NCBI GenBank assembly: GCA_030040455.1
Contig: JASHTR010000166.1
Coordinates: forward strand, 1 to 6,053
DNA length: 6,053 nucleotides
Direction of reading: 5' to 3'
From: Terriglobia bacterium
Lineage (GTDB): Bacteria; Acidobacteriota; Terriglobia; UBA7540
Numbering within the stretch: the first letter of the stretch is position 1; the number at the start of each line of letters is the position of its first letter. Both the position numbers and the translations under genes were made by a program. Below the pieces are notes generated by a model. It made no database searches. It was not told where the DNA came from and saw only the letters and a program-made list of their open reading frames with translations. Below, piece after piece: positions 1-4,813 of this stretch.

Positions 1-131
1 AGGCGAGCAGCACCGACGCGGTCGTAAGCAGTACCAAAGCTCAGAGGACGAAGAGCGGGAACAACTGGCGCGATACCTTCGCGCAGGGTTCATTCACTTT
101 CGGAATAGGGATCTCACGTTCAGGCGGGCGC

Positions 132-269
132 TCAACCGCGTCCGGCGCGAACTGCGGAGAACCCTTCACCCAAGCCTCCGGGGCCGGCAAAAATGTCGAT
201 AACCGGGATCGGGCTTGGCCAGCGCGTGGTCGCCAGAGGCGGCACGCTACGATTAAAAATTCTCGCCAT
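132..269 (-). pseudogene. N-terminal remnant of a C5 cytosine-specific DNA methyltransferase
   Basis: A 45-residue reading frame starts at ATG (269) and contains IDIFAGPGGLGEGFS at about residues 24-38. This is motif I of C5 DNA methyltransferases (the FAGxGG AdoMet-binding loop), preceded by the PIPV stretch usual at the N-terminus of this family. Such enzymes methylate C5 of cytosine at a specific DNA site, often as part of restriction-modification. The frame stops at TGA (132) straight after RAGRG, far short of the several hundred residues of a working enzyme, and no catalytic PC motif is present. A weak match to the next family segment (RLNVRSLFRK, about 95-125) appears in another frame, closer than expected, which suggests a frameshift plus a small deletion. 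It lies 53 nt downstream of abiEii on the same strand and may be the last gene of that operon. The motif is secure. Whether it is a true pseudogene or a sequencing error cannot be settled because the window ends here. Confidence 0.82.
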
Positions 270-322
270 CAATCATCTCATTGCACTTCAGGTTGTCTTC
301 TCCCGCCGCGGGTCTCTGCCAA

Positions 323-1261
323 TTAGAATGCAGAGTGTTCATTTATCCGAGTCGTCCACGGTCCGGGAGCAGTCCATTTCCCACTGAAAGAATGGCTGTC
401 GGCCACGGCGGCAACCACAGGGCGAAGAAAGTTGGCTACCGTCGAGATCACGTCCGCGAAATTCGGCAAAGGGTCGAGCCGGCTCTTTCGGATAAATCCG
501 CGCCATTGAATGTTCTTTTCCGGATCGTCAGCGAATCTGGACGTGAGTGCTACTGGGTCTACAATTATTTCCGTCCCACGGTTGGAAAAGGTTTTGGTGA
601 TGGAGTTGCCAAGCATCTCTCCGTCAAAGTCGAACTGCCGGGAGAGAGTCCAGATATCAAAATAATCCTTCATTCGGCTGTTAAGGGTACCGCGCTTGAC
701 CATGGATTCGAATTTCTCAGCAACGATGGACTCTTTGCTGTAGCCGCGCAGTCGCGGCGCTGGAAAATCGAGAATGGCTGGGTAATCGATCGGTTGGGCA
801 GCGGGAACGATTACATCCCCGAACCCGATGTCGAGCTGGAGGGTGATCCGCGCCGTGCCCAGGTTGGCGCGGAATCGGGTGCGAACGCCTTCGTAATCGG
901 CATCCTCAGCAATTCGGGCACCGGTTACTGAATCTGAATTGAAAATGAGGCCGTCCGGCTCTACGGGTAAGGAGCAAATGCGTTTTGTGATCTCGACGAT
1001 GTTGTCAACGTGGTGGCCGACTTTGCCCAAGAGATCGATATCAACAGTGGGCCGGTAAGACTCCAGCTTCCACGCTGTGAACATCAGCGCACCTTTAAGA
1101 ATGAATTTGCCAGTGTATGGCGACTTCGATAGACGGTAGAGGAAGCGCTCCATCGCGTAATACTGGAGGAGCTCATTGAAAGGGCGATGCGTCTGGGTTG
1201 CCTTGTTCATGAGCAATTGATGAACGGACGCCGCGAGGTTGGTGCGTGGTTGCTTCGTCAA
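323..1261 (-). CDS. abiEii: AbiEii toxin, nucleotidyltransferase of a type IV toxin-antitoxin system
   Basis: This is a 312-residue protein with the full set of AbiEii (DNA polymerase beta-like nucleotidyltransferase) motifs: KGAL at 56-59 followed by R70-x-T-x-D74-x-D76 (metal-binding motif I), QLDIGFGD at 142-149 (motif II), AEK at 181-183, and R196-M-K198-D199-Y-F-D202 (motifs III/IV). Characterised relatives are growth-inhibiting nucleotidyltransferases of abortive-infection systems, and some transfer nucleotides to tRNA acceptor ends. The start chosen is TTG at 1261. The family usually begins MTK..NLAASV, which matches exactly from here, and GGAGG (1273-1269) sits 7 nt upstream. An ATG at 1306 would add 15 residues with no family support. 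The TTG overlaps the abiEi stop as TTGA, indicating translational coupling. No motif is missing, so the toxin should be functional; the target is inferred, not visible. Confidence 0.95.
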   Translation of the reverse strand: MTKQPRTNLAASVHQLLMNKATQTHRPFNELLQYYAMERFLYRLSKSPYTGKFILKGALMFTAWKLESYRPTVDIDLLGKVGHHVDNIVEITKRICSLPVEPDGLIFNSDSVTGARIAEDADYEGVRTRFRANLGTARITLQLDIGFGDVIVPAAQPIDYPAILDFPAPRLRGYSKESIVAEKFESMVKRGTLNSRMKDYFDIWTLSRQFDFDGEMLGNSITKTFSNRGTEIIVDPVALTSRFADDPEKNIQWRGFIRKSRLDPLPNFADVISTVANFLRPVVAAVADSHSFSGKWTAPGPWTTRINEHSAF

Positions 1262-1878
1262 ACCAGCGCCTCCAGATAGGGCCGCATCACCCTGGAGACG
1301 CGGCACACCTCAGCTGCTTGGAGCAGGCTGTTCAGCTTCTTTTTTCTTCTTTCAAGATAGAACTTGAGCGCCTCACGCGCGGTGTCCAGGCCGATCTTAT
1401 TGCGGTACTTGAAACAGTCGGCAACCGTTTTTTCCGGGCTGTAGATTTTTACGGGTGCGCCGTCCAGCCGGTGGACTTCCAGGCCAAAGGTGAATGCCTT
1501 TTGGGTGAACCAGAATATTCTGATCGGGGGGTGATCGAGCCGGGGCGTTTCCGCCCCACGCGGCAGCGCCAGATAAACCTCGTGGGGGATTTGCGTGGTC
1601 AGCTCGTGGAACGCAAGCGCAGAGATAAGGCAAACCACAGCGGAGGGAATCTTGAGCGCGACCGTCACCAGGTCCGGGTTACCAAGCGGCGGAAGGTCGG
1701 ACAGGCGGTAAAGGCCGCGGCCGAGCCGAGCGAGTTCGCCGGAGTCGCGGAGCCTGTATAGGGTCTCGGGGTGAATGCCAAGCCGGAGCGCGTCCTTCGT
1801 TCTGAGCACACCGCTATGGCGGCGAAAGAGACTCCTGGCGCGCGAAGGTCCGTCACCGGTTTTTGGCTGTTGCGACAT
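1258..1878 (-). CDS. abiEi: AbiEi-family antitoxin / transcriptional regulator
   Basis: This 206-residue protein has the layout of AbiEi antitoxins. An N-terminal winged helix-turn-helix spans about residues 12-58 (recognition helix around PETLYRLRDSGEL, wing ending RGLYR). It is followed by an AbiEi C-terminal domain with the typical SALAFHELT (86-94) and SPEKTVADCFKYR (147-159) segments. In studied systems AbiEi binds inverted repeats in its own promoter, represses the operon, and neutralises AbiEii without a stable complex, which defines a type IV system. The start at ATG 1878 is preferred because the protein homology begins just after it. A longer frame from GTG 1929 would add 17 hydrophobic residues encoded by what looks like the promoter. 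There is no Shine-Dalgarno before 1878, so the mRNA may be nearly leaderless. The last codons carry the GGAGG ribosome-binding site of abiEii. Confidence 0.88.
   Translation of the reverse strand: MSQQPKTGDGPSRARSLFRRHSGVLRTKDALRLGIHPETLYRLRDSGELARLGRGLYRLSDLPPLGNPDLVTVALKIPSAVVCLISALAFHELTTQIPHEVYLALPRGAETPRLDHPPIRIFWFTQKAFTFGLEVHRLDGAPVKIYSPEKTVADCFKYRNKIGLDTAREALKFYLERRKKKLNSLLQAAEVCRVSRVMRPYLEALV
1269..1273 (-). promoter_or_regulatory. Ribosome-binding site for abiEii, inside abiEi
   Basis: GGAGG lies 7 nt upstream of TTG 1261, within the final codons of abiEi. It decides the abiEii start in favour of TTG and supports coupled translation of antitoxin and toxin. Confidence 0.8.
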
Positions 1879-1928
1879 CACGATAATAATACCAGCAATT
1901 GTAAATATGTGAGGGTAAATCTGTCGCA
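1871..1928 (-). promoter_or_regulatory. Probable abiE promoter and AbiEi operator
   Basis: On the minus strand TGGTATTAT (1894-1886) is an extended -10 element (TGn plus TATTAT, one mismatch to TATAAT). No good -35 is evident 17 bp upstream, which is common for extended -10 promoters. Transcription would begin at about 1879-1880, next to the ATG at 1878. A perfect 7-bp inverted repeat, TGCGACA (1871-1877) and TGTCGCA (1922-1928), brackets the promoter with centres 51 bp apart. One arm overlaps the first codons. ATTTAC also occurs twice between the arms. AbiEi proteins are known to autorepress through inverted repeats, so these arms are good operator candidates, though binding is inferred. Confidence 0.5.
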
Positions 1929-2012
1929 CCTTGACTCCGCATTGGAATGCCAGCCTAGTGGTTGCCTCGACTGCGGGCTGTGATCTCAGCGCGCCAGCGC
2001 GCGCATCGTGGT

Positions 2013-2032
2013 GGCGGCGGAGCCGCCGTTTT
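2013..2032 (+). repeat. GC-rich hairpin followed by a T run
   Basis: GGCGGC (2013-2018) and GCCGCC (2022-2027) form a 6-bp stem with a GGA loop, followed by G and TTTT (2029-2032). It has the form of a short rho-independent terminator on the plus strand, but no plus-strand gene precedes it. It may instead insulate the origin region, or be a structural part of the origin. The T run belongs to the adjacent DnaA-box-like site. Confidence 0.35.
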
Positions 2033-2037
2033 CCACA
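2029..2037 (+). other. DnaA-box-like site 1
   Basis: TTTTCCACA differs from the DnaA box consensus TTATNCACA at one position. An identical 9-mer in the opposite orientation sits at 2249-2257, and the two enclose both repeat arrays. Paired DnaA sites at a RepA/iteron origin are expected. DnaA binding is inferred. Confidence 0.5.
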
Positions 2038-2051
2038 GATTTTTCCCGCCT

Positions 2052-2091
2052 ACTACAGGTAACTTCAGGACTACAGGTAAATAACTACAGG
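2052..2091 (+). repeat. Four short direct repeats ACTWCAGG
   Basis: ACTACAGG starts at 2052, 2070 and 2084, and ACTTCAGG at 2062. The copies at 2052 and 2070 are followed by TAA. Spacing is irregular (10, 8 and 14 bp), unlike the neighbouring regular iterons, and the sequence is unrelated to them. They could be a second initiator-binding site or an operator. They lie between site 1 of the DnaA-box-like pair and the iteron array. Confidence 0.7.
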
Positions 2092-2136
2092 AGGCGGCGC
2101 TAATCGCTTCGAGCCAAAAAGGTTAATGGGTACTCG

Positions 2137-2243
2137 CGCGAACTGAATCACGTGTCGCCGCGAACTCAATCACGTAAAAGCGCGAACTAAATCACGTATT
2201 TTGCGCGAACTCAGTCACGTGATCGCCGGACCTAAACTCACGC
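2137..2243 (+). repeat. Iteron array of a RepA-type origin
   Basis: The 17-bp core CGCGAACTNAATCACGT occurs at 2137-2153, 2159-2175 and 2181-2197, and with one further change (CAGT for NAAT) at 2204-2220. A degenerate fifth copy containing one inserted base lies at about 2227-2243. The period is 22-23 bp, two helical turns, which places all copies on one face of the helix as is typical for initiator iterons. The array sits next to and partly inside the 3' end of repA. The obvious ligand is the RepA encoded here. This is probably an origin of replication, inferred from architecture. Confidence 0.82.
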
Positions 2244-3226
2244 GAAGCTGTGGAAAATCTTGGGACAGATTTGATCGGCCTCAACAGGAATAAGGCTCCG
2301 GATTCGACCACGTTCGCGGGACACTCTGGCCAAAGTTGCCGGATGACCTTGAGCCATTGGACCATCTGCCGGCGAAAGTCTCGCTCGCGAAGCTTCGCGG
2401 AATTGCCAAGCTGCGAGATGAGGCCCTCATGTCCGAATAGAGGTATTGTGACGGGACCTTTGGCCGTCCAACACCGCCAAACCAGCCAGACGTAAAGGTC
2501 GAGGTTTCCAGGCGAGTCCGCCAGCGCCTTGACGACTGCTAGATCGACCGGGATAGGATGCTCCTGAATCTCGTTCCAGAACTCTTCGGAGAGCACGATG
2601 ACGTTTTCAGTTCTCGCCTGTGAAGCGTGTTTTGGCTCTGAAGTGGCGGGTTCTGTGTACCAAAGCCGAGCGATTTTGACGAATCGGAAGCTTTGCCGCT
2701 CCATGAGCGTGGCTTCGCCTACCTGCTGATCGCTGGTGAAGAAAAAAGTGGAGTAAAATATTCGCTCGAAGCCGGCAATGAGCCGCTTGTAATACCGGCC
2801 GTCTTTTGGCAGGTCAAAAGCTTCGAGAATTGCGGCGGCGGATCGAAAGCGGATCTCGCGCGTCCTTTGCCAGACGGCCATTGTAGCGATCCAGATGAGC
2901 AAGAGCCGGTCCTGGCCGAAGGGCAGACCGTAGTCGGGATGGCCGATCACGCGAAGGCGGAAGCGGCCATTTTGCCGGGAATATTCGAGCGCATGCTTTG
3001 CAGGCCGCTTCACCGGGATGCCGCAAAGCACGAACGGTCTGGCGCTGTAGGCTTTTTCAGGTTTGCGATCGCCTCGCTGTTCATGAATTTGAGCGATGGC
3101 ATCAAGTTTTCTCAGCCGCCGTCGGGTTATGCCCGCTGGTTTTAGAAGAGCGGAGATAGGTTCGAGCTCAGTTGTGGGGCGTTCTCCGGAACGTGGATGC
3201 GTCAGGATCGGGAGGCCGGGGATCAT
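2192..3226 (-). CDS. repA: Plasmid RepA-type replication initiator (RepA_C family)
   Basis: This 344-residue protein matches the plasmid-encoded RepA family (RepA_C-type). It has the characteristic block YGLPFGQDRLLLIWIAT at 99-115, RFRSAAAILEAFDLPKDGRYYKRL at 126-149 and FERIFYSTFFF at 153-163. The second half is winged-helix-like (SEEFWNEI, PVDLAVVKAL, LDLYVWLVWR at about 213-251). Such proteins bind iterons and open the origin of a plasmid. The start ATG 3226 is supported by GGAGG at 3237-3233, 6 nt upstream. The last residues (about GDHVTEFAQNT, 334-344) are encoded by iteron DNA, and the stop codon itself falls inside the third iteron. Length is complete for the family. It is the first gene inside the putative att site at 3373-3426, so it probably belongs to an integrated element able, or once able, to replicate. 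Confidence 0.9.
   Translation of the reverse strand: MIPGLPILTHPRSGERPTTELEPISALLKPAGITRRRLRKLDAIAQIHEQRGDRKPEKAYSARPFVLCGIPVKRPAKHALEYSRQNGRFRLRVIGHPDYGLPFGQDRLLLIWIATMAVWQRTREIRFRSAAAILEAFDLPKDGRYYKRLIAGFERIFYSTFFFTSDQQVGEATLMERQSFRFVKIARLWYTEPATSEPKHASQARTENVIVLSEEFWNEIQEHPIPVDLAVVKALADSPGNLDLYVWLVWRCWTAKGPVTIPLFGHEGLISQLGNSAKLRERDFRRQMVQWLKVIRQLWPECPANVVESGALFLLRPIKSVPRFSTASREFRSGDHVTEFAQNT
2249..2257 (-). other. DnaA-box-like site 2
   Basis: On the minus strand the 9-mer is TTTTCCACA, identical to the site at 2029-2037 and inverted relative to it; the match extends to 10 bp with the following G. It lies within the 3' end of repA, immediately beyond the degenerate fifth iteron. Confidence 0.45.
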
Positions 3227-3232
3227 TCTTCG

Positions 3233-3237
3233 CCTCC
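3233..3237 (-). promoter_or_regulatory. Ribosome-binding site for repA
   Basis: GGAGG lies 6 nt before ATG 3226 on the minus strand and supports that start. No convincing promoter was identified between here and the tRNA fragment at 3373. Confidence 0.75.
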
Positions 3238-3298
3238 CTCGCCCGGTTCAAATGGGGGGGCGATAGTAAGGGGTCTATCCGGGTTGCGCGGGGGTTGC

Positions 3299-3370
3299 GG
3301 ATTTTGCCCGACTTGTTGGGATTTTGCCGAGCTAACCTGTTGATTTAATTGAGACGAAGTGGGTTCGTCT
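3299..3370. other. Candidate integrase arm and core sites next to the att junction
   Basis: GGATTTTGCC is repeated directly at 3299-3308 and 3319-3328, 20 bp apart. Closer to the tRNA fragment, AGACGAA (3352-3358) and TTCGTCT (3364-3370) form a perfect 7-bp inverted repeat around GTGGG, ending 2 nt before the tRNA-derived sequence. Direct arm-type repeats and an inverted core-type repeat beside the crossover are the layout expected for a tyrosine-integrase attachment site on the element side. The repA promoter must also lie here or just downstream, so some of these repeats could be operators. The stretch 3227-3372 holds no credible gene. Confidence 0.45.
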
Positions 3371-3372
3371 AA

Positions 3373-3426
3373 ACTTAGGATCTGGTCCCGCAAGGGGTGG
3401 GGGTTCGAGTCCCCCCTTTCGCACCA
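3373..3426 (+). tRNA. tRNA-Leu(UAG) 3' fragment, probable attachment site
   Basis: The fragment begins with the last base before the anticodon loop CTTAGGA (3374-3380, anticodon TAG at 3376-3378). It continues through the 3' anticodon stem TCTGG, a leucine-type variable arm (CCC-GCAA-GGG, 3387-3396), the T arm GGGGG-TTCGAGT-CCCCC (3399-3415), the 3' acceptor strand CTTTCGC, discriminator A and encoded CCA (3424-3426). The sequence upstream (GTCTAA) cannot pair with TCTGG and there is no D arm or 5' acceptor strand, so it is not a working tRNA. Such 3' fragments are left at the distal end of elements integrated by tyrosine recombinases that cross over in the anticodon loop. The orientation predicts the intact tRNA-Leu to the left, with the element (including repA and abiE) between them. 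Confidence 0.92.
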
Positions 3427-3675
3427 ACGCGTTAGAGAGTCACGGCAGAAAGCGGGACTGGTGAACAGAATCTGAGTTTCGTGTTCGCAATTTGCCACTG
3501 CACCATAGCGATCATCTGCTGGGCGATCGGGACGGAGGTCGGCGGAGCCAAATACGACAAGCGGTCCATGCGGCGCCAGATTTCTGGTCCACTCTCTGGT
3601 ACACCGTCATTTATGCCTTTCCGAGACTCAGGTTTGCTTCCTTCGGTTTTGTGCCGCTCGCTAGCCTTGCAGTAT
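3427..3675. other. Stretch without a recognisable gene
   Basis: This is the first DNA beyond the att fragment, presumably the chromosome originally downstream of the tRNA-Leu gene. Several frames are open on both strands, but none shows a family motif or a ribosome-binding site. No tRNA terminator with a clear T run was seen. It may hold the promoter of the gene starting at 3676, but no confident -35/-10 pair was found. Confidence 0.4.
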
Positions 3676-4236
3676 ATGAAAGGCCTGCGAACGCTGCTTG
3701 CCGCTTGTGTGTTGATTGCCGCGTGTCTTCCAGTAGCGTTGGGCCAAAGAAGAGCTTCTGATCCCGAAATCAAACTCACCTGCTTGAACCATGACGAAAC
3801 GATTTCTAAACAGTCGAGCTATCCAATCACCTGGACCGCACAAAACATCCCGACCAACACCATGCTGAGTTTGCGGCTTGATTGGCCTGCTCAAGCTTCC
3901 GGGGTGCGGGGGGGCGGGCTCCTGCAGAAGACGGAGACCAGTTGGCTGATCGCTGGGCTGTTGGATTCAGCCAGCCAACGACGGCTCGCGGCGTTGAGCC
4001 CGTCAGCAGCCGACGTTCCCACGATCGAATCGGGAAGGTGCTTGTGGGACGTGAATAAGTTTTGCAAACAAAACAGGGAGGGCAGAAAGAGTATTTGCGA
4101 CGCCGATGTGCACTACCGATTGCAACTCATCTTGCGATCGGCAGACGATCCATGCGCGGACAAGATCCAATGCGGAAAACCTCGTTCCCTGTTCAAGGTG
4201 TACATTAGCCACGGTACTTTGTCATTTCGCCATTGA
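3676..4236 (+). CDS. Predicted exported six-cysteine protein of unknown function
   Basis: This is a 186-residue protein whose family I do not recognise. It begins with a Sec-type signal peptide: basic start MKGLR, hydrophobic core LLAACVLIAACLPV, and a plausible signal peptidase I site after ALG (residue 23), giving a mature start at Gln24. The mature part opens with IKLTCLNHDETI and SSYPITWTAQNIPTNT (about 32-62). This resembles the edge strands of an Ig-like or Kre9/KNH-like beta-sandwich, though that is only a resemblance. Six cysteines remain after cleavage (36, 122, 130, 141, 160, 166), an even number that suggests disulfides outside the cytoplasm. A lipobox-like IAAC (14-17) is present but sits inside the hydrophobic core, so a lipoprotein is less likely. 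The frame is open back to GTG 3481, but the signal peptide argues for ATG 3676. No Shine-Dalgarno is visible. It stands alone on its strand. Confidence 0.68.
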   Translation: MKGLRTLLAACVLIAACLPVALGQRRASDPEIKLTCLNHDETISKQSSYPITWTAQNIPTNTMLSLRLDWPAQASGVRGGGLLQKTETSWLIAGLLDSASQRRLAALSPSAADVPTIESGRCLWDVNKFCKQNREGRKSICDADVHYRLQLILRSADDPCADKIQCGKPRSLFKVYISHGTLSFRH

Positions 4237-4548
4237 GAATTTCCAGCGAATAGCGCAGAGGTACGTGCATTTGCGTTACTCTGCGGGTCTTGGAGGGGAA
4301 CGCAGATCGCGAGCGTTCCACCCCTACGGCAAACCGTACAGGCGCCCGATACGTCTCCGGAGCTCCTGGAATGCGAATTGGAGACACAGATTCCTCTCCC
4401 CGCAACGGGCTGCAGTCGTATAACGTGGTACTTGGACGTTGCCCTGAACCGGCTCGCACCGGGAATTATCCGCCGCGTTCGAAAACCGTCAGCCAGCTTT
4501 TGGCTGCTCTGTCCGGTACCTAAAAGTGAAATATGATCTGAAGTCGGA
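4237..4548. other. Intergenic stretch without a recognisable gene
   Basis: No frame here shows family resemblance on either strand. Two inverted repeats are visible. CGCAGAG (4254-4260) and CTCTGCG (4279-4285) lie just after the exported-protein gene and could be a weak transcription end without a T run. CAGCCA (4490-4495) and TGGCTG (4501-4506) form a 6-bp stem that, on the minus strand, is followed four bases later by TTTT and could be a weak terminator for leftward transcripts from ymdB. Confidence 0.4.
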
Positions 4549-4582
4549 GTAGGGATCATGGTCATTCATGACCCCCTCCACA

Positions 4583-4615
4583 GATCCGGACGAGCGGATT
4601 TCCCGCATTCGGCTC
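4583..4615 (-). ncRNA. Group II intron domain V
   Basis: The 33-nt segment reads GAGCCG, AAT, GCGG, a GAAAT loop, CCGC, TCGT, then CCGGATC on the minus strand. It folds into the two-part hairpin typical of domain V, with the AGC triad near the 5' end and a bulge between lower and upper helix. One lower-helix position (G opposite A) departs from the usual G-U pair. Domain V is the catalytic metal-binding hairpin of the ribozyme; here it is isolated and non-functional. Confidence 0.78.
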
Positions 4616-4620
4616 TTGCC

Positions 4621-4813
4621 TCAGGTCACGACGCCCATGCGGCGCAGAGGATAGTCATGGTGGATGCGAGCAGAAGGGAGCCAGCGCGCAATCAGCCGCC
4701 GGATCCGATCCCAGGGAACACGGCCCTTCTGACTGCGGCGCGAGAGCGCACGTTGCCAACGCCAGCCCACCCAGTGTCGGAAGGTTCATCGGCACCCCGT
4801 AATAGCGAAAGCG
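4621..4813 (-). pseudogene. Group II intron reverse transcriptase/maturase, C-terminal remnant
   Basis: One frame gives RFRYYGVPMNLPTLG (4813 to about 4770), the usual YYGVP segment of group II maturases. A second frame continues WRWQRALSRRSQKGRVPWDR, then RIRRLIARWLPSARIHHDYP, ending RRMGVVT and TGA at 4623-4621. Together these are the thumb/maturase and C-terminal end of the intron-encoded protein. The two frames join near 4770 through a net single-base shift, so the gene is frameshifted as well as missing its N-terminal several hundred residues. Typical intact proteins reverse-transcribe the intron and assist splicing; this one cannot. Confidence 0.88.

Larger units (their letters stand above)
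4549..4813 (-). mobile_element. Decayed 3' end of a bacterial group II intron
   Basis: On the minus strand three parts of a group II intron occur in the correct order: a maturase C-terminus (4813-4621), domain V (4615-4583) and a domain VI-like hairpin (4573-4560), ending near CCCTAC at 4549. The 5' ribozyme domains and most of the reverse transcriptase are absent; ymdB begins to be read immediately upstream, with its stop at 4858. It is a dead fragment that cannot splice or move on its own. The exact 3' boundary is inferred. Confidence 0.85.

Noticed and set aside
2..202. Plus-strand frame open from the left edge, giving an Arg/Glu-rich C-terminal tail
   Set aside because: It looks coding by composition, but it is antisense to the methyltransferase motif IDIFAGPGGLGEGFS on the minus strand. 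It has no recognisable family, so it is most likely a mirror of that gene.
281..931. Long plus-strand frame
   Set aside because: It lies entirely antisense to abiEii, whose motifs are complete. No family features were seen in the plus-strand translation.
1879..1929. Longer AbiEi from GTG 1929
   Set aside because: The added 17 residues (RQIYPHIFTIAGIIIV and so on) are encoded by the apparent promoter and operator and precede the start of family homology.
2137..2243. CRISPR-like repeat array
   Set aside because: The repeat core is 17 bp with 5-6 bp gaps and no spacers. The period is helical and it adjoins repA, so iterons explain it.
3223..3498. 91-residue minus-strand frame overlapping the repA start as ATGA
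   Set aside because: Its middle (CERGDSNPHPLRDQILS) is simply the antisense translation of the tRNA-Leu 3' fragment, a well-known annotation artefact. The frame also crosses the att junction.
3706..3729. Lipoprotein lipobox (IAAC) in the exported protein
   Set aside because: The cysteine lies within the hydrophobic core and a better signal peptidase I site (ALG before Gln24) follows. A lipoprotein remains possible but less likely.
3432..3779. 115-residue minus-strand frame
   Set aside because: It overlaps the signal-peptide region of the exported-protein gene on the other strand, has no ribosome-binding site and no recognised motif. A gene remnant cannot be excluded.
4106..4523. Several overlapping frames on both strands across the intergenic stretch
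   Set aside because: None has a ribosome-binding site or family motif, and some start at weak codons or run antisense to the exported-protein gene.
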